Assembly: GCA_964614185.1 (NCBI GenBank) | Contig: CAZTKJ010000006.1 | Location: 1 to 64,000 of the forward strand | Source: Suilimivivens sp964614185 | GTDB taxonomy: Bacteria > Bacillota > Clostridia > Lachnospirales > Lachnospiraceae | Reading direction: 5' to 3' | Length of the DNA: 64,000 nucleotides | Shown here: positions 59,833-64,000 of the stretch, piece by piece | Numbering within the stretch: the stretch's first letter is position 1 | Layout of the letters: each line of letters opens with the position of its first letter | Translations under genes and position numbers: made by a program | Notes under the pieces: generated by a model | Seen by the model: the letters and a program-made list of their open reading frames with translations, nothing else | The model's database searches: none | What the model was told of the DNA's origin: nothing

Positions 59833-61239
59833 ATGACCGCATTAAAAGCTTTTAAGAATAAATTTATCGGAAATAGAGATTTTTATCGTTATGTTCTGCT
59901 TTTGGCTATTCCCATGATCATTCAGAATACTATTACCAGTTTTGTAAGTTTTCTGGATAATATTATGGTAGGACAAATAGGTACAGAACCCATGTCAGGT
60001 GTTGCCATTGTCAACCAGCTGATGTTTGTTTTTAATATCTGCATTTTCGGCGGCGTTTCCGGCGCCGGAATTTTCGGAACCCAATTTTACGGCAAAGGCG
60101 ATTATGAAGGACAAAAATACACTTTCCGCTTTAAGCTCTATGCCTGTCTTTTCATTACAGCCATTGCCCTTGTGTTGTTTGGATTTCTGGATACACAGTT
60201 GATCTCTCTGTATTTAAGCGATAATGGAAGTGTAGGAAATACCGCCCTTGCCCTTCAGTACGGCAAAGAATATCTGGCAATCATGATGATAGGGCTGATT
60301 CCCTTTGCCATAGGACAGTCCTATATCAATACGATCCGTGAAACCGGGCAGACTCTGATTCCCATGCTGTCAAGCGCAGCAGCCGTTGTTACGAATCTGA
60401 TTCTGGATTACATATTGATCTTCGGTATTTTCGGCATGCCGGCCATGGGTGTCAGAGGCGCCGCCATTGCAACGGTCATTGCCCGCTTTGTAGAGTGTAC
60501 GATTGTCATTGTATGGACACATACACATACTTCCAAAAATTTGTATATTAAAGGAGCCTATAGAGGTTTTACCATTCCCGGCTCCATTCTTGTCAGCATA
60601 TTTAAGAAGGGAACGCCTCTGATGCTGAACGAGATGCTTTGGGCTGCAGGTATGGCTGTTATTTCCCAATGCTATGCCTTTCGGGGACTGGAAGTAGTGG
60701 CTGCCCAAAATATTTCTTCCACTATCAGCAACTTATTCAATGTTGTATACATACAACTTGGGGGATGTATTTCCATTGTGGTAGGACAGCTTCTTGGAGC
60801 CGGAAAGCTTAAAGAAGCCAAAGAAGCAGACAATAAGATGATTTTTTTCAGCGTATCCTGCTGTGCCGGTATTTCTGTCATTATGATTCTGCTTGGAAGA
60901 TTGTTTCCTTCCATTTATAATACAGAAGCCAGCATCAAAGAACTGGCCAGGATCTTTATTACTATTTCTGCCCTTGCCATGCCGCTATGTGCTTTTTCAC
61001 ACTGTACTTATTTCACACTGCGTTCCGGCGGCAAAACAATTATTACTTTTCTTTTTGACAGTGTTTATACCTGGGTACTTATTATACCTTTTGCTACAGT
61101 ATTATCCCGCCATACTCATCTGCCCGTTACTACCGTGTTCTTTATGGTACAGTTCACAGAGCTGATCAAGGTGATCATTGGATTCTTTATGGTAAAGAGC
61201 AATGTTTGGATGCAGAATATTGTAGGCGGAAGTGAATGA
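59833..61239 (+). CDS. MATE family efflux transporter
   Basis: A 468-residue multidrug/cation antiporter with twelve predicted helices. It opens RYVLLLAIPMIIQNTITSFVSFLDNIMVGQIGTEPMSGVAI, and the second-half repeat starts GTPLMLNEMLWAAGMAVISQCYAFRG. Two MATE domains are in normal order and length. GGAGG lies eight bases before ATG. It is divergent from the GntR-ABC operon, which suggests that a drug-response locus is divided between the two strands. Confidence 0.92.
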   Translation: MTALKAFKNKFIGNRDFYRYVLLLAIPMIIQNTITSFVSFLDNIMVGQIGTEPMSGVAIVNQLMFVFNICIFGGVSGAGIFGTQFYGKGDYEGQKYTFRFKLYACLFITAIALVLFGFLDTQLISLYLSDNGSVGNTALALQYGKEYLAIMMIGLIPFAIGQSYINTIRETGQTLIPMLSSAAAVVTNLILDYILIFGIFGMPAMGVRGAAIATVIARFVECTIVIVWTHTHTSKNLYIKGAYRGFTIPGSILVSIFKKGTPLMLNEMLWAAGMAVISQCYAFRGLEVVAAQNISSTISNLFNVVYIQLGGCISIVVGQLLGAGKLKEAKEADNKMIFFSVSCCAGISVIMILLGRLFPSIYNTEASIKELARIFITISALAMPLCAFSHCTYFTLRSGGKTIITFLFDSVYTWVLIIPFATVLSRHTHLPVTTVFFMVQFTELIKVIIGFFMVKSNVWMQNIVGGSE

Positions 61240-61243
61240 TTAA

Positions 61244-61273
61244 TTGCCCAAATTCTTTTGTGCAATCTGACAT
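61244..61273. repeat. solo end of the MITE-like repeat
   Basis: Thirty bases directly after the MATE gene match the right end of the element at 27376-27538 (positions 27508-27538) except for one missing T and one C-to-A change. It is a degenerate end without the rest of the element. Confidence 0.6.
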
Positions 61274-61323
61274 CATCTGTTTAAATATAGGGCTTTTGAC
61301 ATTCATACCCCCATAAGATAAAG

Positions 61324-61358
61324 AAAGACGGAATGGCTTACGCCATACCGTCTTTTTT
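61324..61358. terminator. bidirectional terminator between MATE and anti-sigma genes
   Basis: AAAGACGG-A-ATGGC (61324-61337) pairs with GCCAT-A-CCGTCTTT (61342-61355) with a single A-A mismatch and four-base loop. T-run on the plus strand and A-run (U-run on minus) on the other side. Serves two converging genes. Confidence 0.8.
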
Positions 61359-61369
61359 AGGGTTGTTTT

Positions 61370-62143
61370 TCAGCTCATGATCAGTTCTTCTGCCATTGCA
61401 AACAATTCTTCTGCCGGAATCACTCCCTTTGTAGTGATGAGCATATAGCAGATATTGTCCTGATACCAGACTATGGTAGTATGCTGACCTTCTGAAATTT
61501 CCTCTGCTCCTTCTGAAATATAATAATCATTCTTTTGCAGATTTTCTTTATCCCGGGCTGTCAGCTCATATCCTACCGGCACCATTTTATAGGTATCTAC
61601 GTAATAACTTACCTTAACTCCGTTAATATCTGCCGTCTGTTTTGCTATTCTGTTCTCAGTACGGGCATAGGTTGCTTCCATGGCATAGAGACTTAAAGGA
61701 TATTCTCCCGCTTTTTTATAATCCAGAGAGATTTCGTTATATCTTTCAAGAATATTTCCGTTCTCGTCTGCGCCATTGGTAGTGAAGGTTTCCATTTCCG
61801 TGAATTTATATCCATTGGAAAAAGATTCCAATGCTTTTATCTTGAATCCTGCTTTTTTTTCTGCTTCCGGAAGCTGTGAAAAGCTCTTTCCCATGAAGTT
61901 ATCCATACTCACAGCTGTGAAAAGAGTTGTCACTTTACCGGAAGAGGCAACTCCTACGGTTCCCATTAACAAACAGCACGCTGCTGCCAGAACCGCTGCT
62001 TTTTTTATGCTGAAATGTTTCTTTTTAGAATATTTCATACTTTTTTCCTCCATTTTTTTCTTTAAATTCCCATTTAAGATTTCACCGGGAATCTCCGGAG
62101 CAAGGGTCTGCCGCAAAATCTGATCCACTTCTTTATTTGTCAT
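61370..62143 (-). CDS. DUF4367 membrane protein, probable anti-sigma factor
   Basis: A 257-residue protein: N-terminal cytoplasmic part (about 1-45), one membrane helix (about 48-66, KKAAVLAAACCLLMGTVGVA), and an extracellular DUF4367-like domain ending VWYQDNICYMLITTKGVIPAEELFAMAEEL. It is encoded immediately after an ECF-type sigma factor and overlaps it by 11 bases, the standard position for its anti-sigma factor. The start at 62143 has GGAGG nine bases upstream. Confidence 0.75.
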   Translation of the reverse strand: MTNKEVDQILRQTLAPEIPGEILNGNLKKKMEEKSMKYSKKKHFSIKKAAVLAAACCLLMGTVGVASSGKVTTLFTAVSMDNFMGKSFSQLPEAEKKAGFKIKALESFSNGYKFTEMETFTTNGADENGNILERYNEISLDYKKAGEYPLSLYAMEATYARTENRIAKQTADINGVKVSYYVDTYKMVPVGYELTARDKENLQKNDYYISEGAEEISEGQHTTIVWYQDNICYMLITTKGVIPAEELFAMAEELIMS

Positions 62144-62669
62144 ATCCTGCAACCTCCAATCTTTTTTTTATTACGGTTTTTGCTTTGTGCAGCCGGCTTT
62201 TTACAGTACCTTCCGGAAGCTTTAAACAGTCTGCAATTTCCTTTATGGAAAGTTCCGCAGAATAATACATGCAGACGGGTATTCTATACTTTTCTGAAAG
62301 TTCTGCAATGCATTGATGTAACAAGCGGTCCTGTTCCCTTAAGAGAACTTCTTCTTCCGGCATTTTACCTCCCATATCAGAAGAAAGCCCTCCGGTATCT
62401 GTCATTTCATTCAGACTTTCCATGCCTGCTATTCTCTGTCTCCATGCATATTTCCGCCGCTTGTTTTTCCACAATCTGATAGAGACAGATAAAAGATAGC
62501 TTTTAGGATTCTGATCCATGGCAATTCTATCTAAAAGTTCCACTGCTTTCATAAAAGTATCCTGATACAGATCCTCTCCTTCCCAGACATTTCCTGTTAT
62601 CTGTCTGCAGAAGCTGTAAATATCCTTTCCATAAATATCCACACACTGTTCCAGTTCCGTAATGGTCAT
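62133..62669 (-). CDS. ECF-type RNA polymerase sigma factor
   Basis: A 178-residue sigma factor of the sigma-70 family with only regions 2 and 4. Region 2 includes EDLYQDTFMKAVELL and SVSIRLWKNKRRKY; region 4 contains the HTH SIKEIADCLKLPEGTVKSRLHKAK. It has AAAGGAG nine bases before ATG. Its partner is the overlapping DUF4367 membrane protein. The regulon and the signal are not visible; no clear self-recognised ECF promoter was found upstream. Confidence 0.9.
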   Translation of the reverse strand: MTITELEQCVDIYGKDIYSFCRQITGNVWEGEDLYQDTFMKAVELLDRIAMDQNPKSYLLSVSIRLWKNKRRKYAWRQRIAGMESLNEMTDTGGLSSDMGGKMPEEEVLLREQDRLLHQCIAELSEKYRIPVCMYYSAELSIKEIADCLKLPEGTVKSRLHKAKTVIKKRLEVAGYDK

Positions 62670-62771
62670 TTCATACTGCTCCTTTACCTCCGCTGCACTC
62701 TACCCTGACGTCTAAGGTATTTACCCTTTCAATCATACATTGTAATAACTTTAAGAAAGGTTCACTGAATC

Positions 62772-62801
62772 AAAAAAACTGCTATGATCATCATAACAGT
62801 T
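62772..62801 (-). terminator. terminator overlapping the tadA stop codon
   Basis: Minus-strand AACTGTTATGA (62791-62801) pairs with TCATAGCAGTT (62777-62787), one G-U, three-base loop, then TTTTTT. The stop codon of tadA lies in the 5' arm. Confidence 0.75.
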
Positions 62802-63291
62802 CTTCTTTCATCCTTCGTTCTTCTTTTTCTTTTTTAACTCTCACTCTGAGTTCTTTAAAAAAATTTACCAACATGGCAGAACACTCTTCCTCAAGCACTC
62901 CCCTTGTTACTTTTACCTGATGATTAAATTGCGGCATTTCCAACAAATTTAATATGGAACCGCCGCATCCCGCCTTAGGATTCATGCATGCCATCACTAC
63001 TTCATCAATTCTTGCCTGCACAATTGCGCCCGCACACATTTGACAGGGCTCTAATGTCACATAAAGTGTACATCCCTCCAAACGCCAGTCCCCCAGCTTT
63101 TTGCTGGCCTTGCGGATAGCCGTAATTTCTGCATGTGCCAGCGTATTTTTATCTGTATTTCTGCGGTTATATCCGCGCCCGATAATCTTTTCCTGATAAA
63201 CAATCACACAGCCTATTGGCACTTCTCCAAGGTTATACGCTTTTTTGGCCTGCCTGATGGCCTCCTTCATATACTTTTCCTGCCGGGTCAT
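62791..63291 (-). CDS. tadA: tRNA-specific adenosine deaminase
   Basis: A 166-residue zinc deaminase converting A34 of tRNA-Arg(ACG) to inosine. It has the HAE zinc/catalytic motif in LAHAEITAIRKA (about 53-64) and PCxxC in LEPCQMCAGA (about 83-92). The start MTRQEKYM at 63291 has AAAGG upstream; the open frame continues far upstream but runs into the SRP RNA gene on the other strand and is not coding there. Neighbouring the SRP RNA gene is a common clostridial arrangement. Confidence 0.92.
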   Translation of the reverse strand: MTRQEKYMKEAIRQAKKAYNLGEVPIGCVIVYQEKIIGRGYNRRNTDKNTLAHAEITAIRKASKKLGDWRLEGCTLYVTLEPCQMCAGAIVQARIDEVVMACMNPKAGCGGSILNLLEMPQFNHQVKVTRGVLEEECSAMLVNFFKELRVRVKKEKEERRMKEELL

Positions 63292-63323
63292 AATCTGCCT
63301 TTTCTCTTTTACCTTTCCTTTAG

Positions 63324-63352
63324 TTGACAAACCTGCCAAAAACCAATATACT
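63324..63352 (+). promoter_or_regulatory. promoter of the SRP RNA gene
   Basis: TTGACA (63324-63329), 17-base spacer, TATACT (63347-63352), a strong sigma-A promoter suited to a stable RNA. Confidence 0.75.
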
Positions 63353-63358
63353 ACTAAA

Positions 63359-63634
63359 GTAATCGGAATGTTCCTATATTCCCTTACTGTTTTAATATTT
63401 TTATCACACGTAAGAGCATGGAGTTTATTTTTATGGAAACTGCCATGGCTGCCCTTTATAAGTGGCGTTGACGGATGGGTCTTACGCAATAGAAATCTGC
63501 GAACCGTGTCAGGTTGGGAACAAAGCAGCACTAAGCAGAATCTTCTATGTGCCGTGAGGGTGCCTGTCCCAAGTTAACTATAAAGGTAACGCATGGCAGT
63601 TTCCCTAAGGATAAAAGCCATGCTTTCCTTTTAG
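63359..63634 (+). ncRNA. ffs: signal recognition particle RNA, long (Alu-containing) type
   Basis: The conserved domain IV is at 63508-63529: GTCAGG, a GGAA tetraloop closed by G-C, then AAGCAGC, with the same 22-base spacing as other bacterial SRP RNAs. Around it, helix 5 is built by GGAAACTGCCATG (63435-63447) with CATGGCAGTTTCC (63592-63604), and an outer helix by AGCATGG (63415-63421) with CCATGCT (63618-63624). The length of about 275 bases from the promoter start fits the Bacillus-type RNA with an Alu-like domain. The ends are estimates; the 3' T-rich stretch TTTCCTTTT is near 63623-63631. Confidence 0.85.
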
Positions 63635-64000
63635 CCAGCTTCATTTTCTTTTTGCTGGACAGCTTTCTTTCTTTTCTTTTCTTTTTTAGCCTTATACATT
63701 TCACGGTCAGCAACTTCAATGAGATCTTCTAAATTCAGATTGTCTGCGGGCTTTACAATATTATATCCCATACTTGCATCCAGCAGATACGGTTTTTGAG
63801 TGGATGCATTATATTTTTCAATTTCCTGCTGTACTCTTTTAATATAATCTCTGGCATCCTCATCCGTATAGCCCTGTGACAGTACTACAAATTCATCCCC
63901 GCCATAGCGCATCAGAAGTTCGCCATGTCTGCGCGTCTGATTCAGTATATTTCCCATGGTTTTAATAAAGGTATCACCTTCATCATGCCCATATTTATCG
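63631..64000 (-). CDS. GGDEF diguanylate cyclase domain, C-terminal part (cut by window edge)
   Basis: The last 122 residues of a GGDEF protein; the frame is still open at 64000, so the N-terminus lies outside. DKYGHDEGDTFIKTMGN, the active-site RYGGDEFVVL and the closing ASMGYNIVKP and LIEVADREMYKAKK are intact, so cyclic-di-GMP synthesis is likely. The inhibitory I-site position five residues before GGDEF reads RHGE rather than RxxD. The end is lysine-rich and is convergent with the SRP RNA gene, touching its 3' end. Confidence 0.9.
   Translation of the reverse strand, partial: DKYGHDEGDTFIKTMGNILNQTRRHGELLMRYGGDEFVVLSQGYTDEDARDYIKRVQQEIEKYNASTQKPYLLDASMGYNIVKPADNLNLEDLIEVADREMYKAKKEKKRKKAVQQKENEAG

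Noticed and set aside
63292..63531. N-terminal extension of tadA
   Set aside because: The frame lies opposite the SRP RNA gene and the family start is at MTRQEKYM.
1..64000. CRISPR arrays, prophage modules or intact insertion sequences
   Set aside because: No regularly spaced direct repeats, cas genes, phage structural genes or transposase genes were seen.

Overview
This window reads as a chromosomal segment of a low-to-moderate-GC, Gram-positive, anaerobic spore-former, most likely a member of the Lachnospiraceae (Clostridia). The clues are an AGGAGG-type ribosome-binding site in front of most genes, the paired GlgC/GlgD ADP-glucose pyrophosphorylase subunits, sporulation genes (SpoVG, SpoIID, a SpoIIQ-like protein, a stand-alone Spo0A effector domain), a Firmicute-type DnaD/DnaI replication loader pair, an oxygen-independent ribonucleotide reductase (NrdD/NrdG), and a long SRP RNA of the Bacillus/Clostridium kind. 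Most genes lie on the minus strand.

Layout. 1-180: a strong sigma-A promoter fires out of the left edge into a GC-rich hairpin leader, probably of an rRNA or other stable-RNA operon. 188-7424 (minus): pfkA-dnaX-ybaB-recR-galM, then a hypothetical, a DUF5711 protein and CvpA. 7609-8337 (plus): a ferritin-like di-iron protein. 8341-11385: a compact sugar cassette (DegT aminotransferase, deacetylase without signal peptide, glycosyltransferase). 11400-19106: an orphan Spo0A DNA-binding domain, a HAM1-like NTPase, Mpg, a Na/Pi transporter, Mfd and Pth. 19434-22140: glgC-glgD-spoVG. 22481-27328 (plus): murC, a DnaA-box-rich intergenic region, dnaD, dnaI and prs.

27329-30040 is a small, AT-rich accessory island. 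It holds a 163-bp hairpin repeat (MITE-like), a DUF3795 protein, a frameshifted remnant, an AbiH-like SIR2-fold gene and a relic of a type I restriction HsdS C-terminus. 30041-34394 pairs a polyprenyl-phosphate glycosyltransferase with a very unusual fusion: a multi-spanning DUF6044/YfhO-like membrane protein joined to a complete M3-type HExxH metallopeptidase.

34468-48736 is dominated by envelope and sporulation functions: ddl-murF-plsC, a GH9-like lipoprotein that has lost its catalytic residues, an amidohydrolase, SpoIID with a SpoIIQ-like partner, a calcium-loop protein behind a sigma-28-like promoter, an aconitase-family hydratase, tRNA-Ser(CGA), a DUF2971 protein and VanW. 48835-56889 carries a complete sugar ABC importer, whose binding protein has both a lipobox and a C-terminal membrane helix, directly downstream of nrdD-nrdG. 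A divergent Crp/Fnr regulator faces nrdD across a palindrome and an NrdR-box-like site. 57708-64000 holds a GntR/ABC-2 export operon, a MATE pump, an ECF sigma/anti-sigma pair, tadA, the SRP RNA gene, and the C-terminal part of a GGDEF protein cut by the window edge.

Taken together the window joins DNA replication and repair (dnaX, recR, dnaD, dnaI, mfd, mpg), nucleotide supply (prs, nrdDG), glycogen precursor synthesis, peptidoglycan precursor ligases (murC, ddl, murF) and sporulation envelope remodelling. Promoter and terminator calls were made by eye. All family assignments rest on motif recognition; no database search was run.
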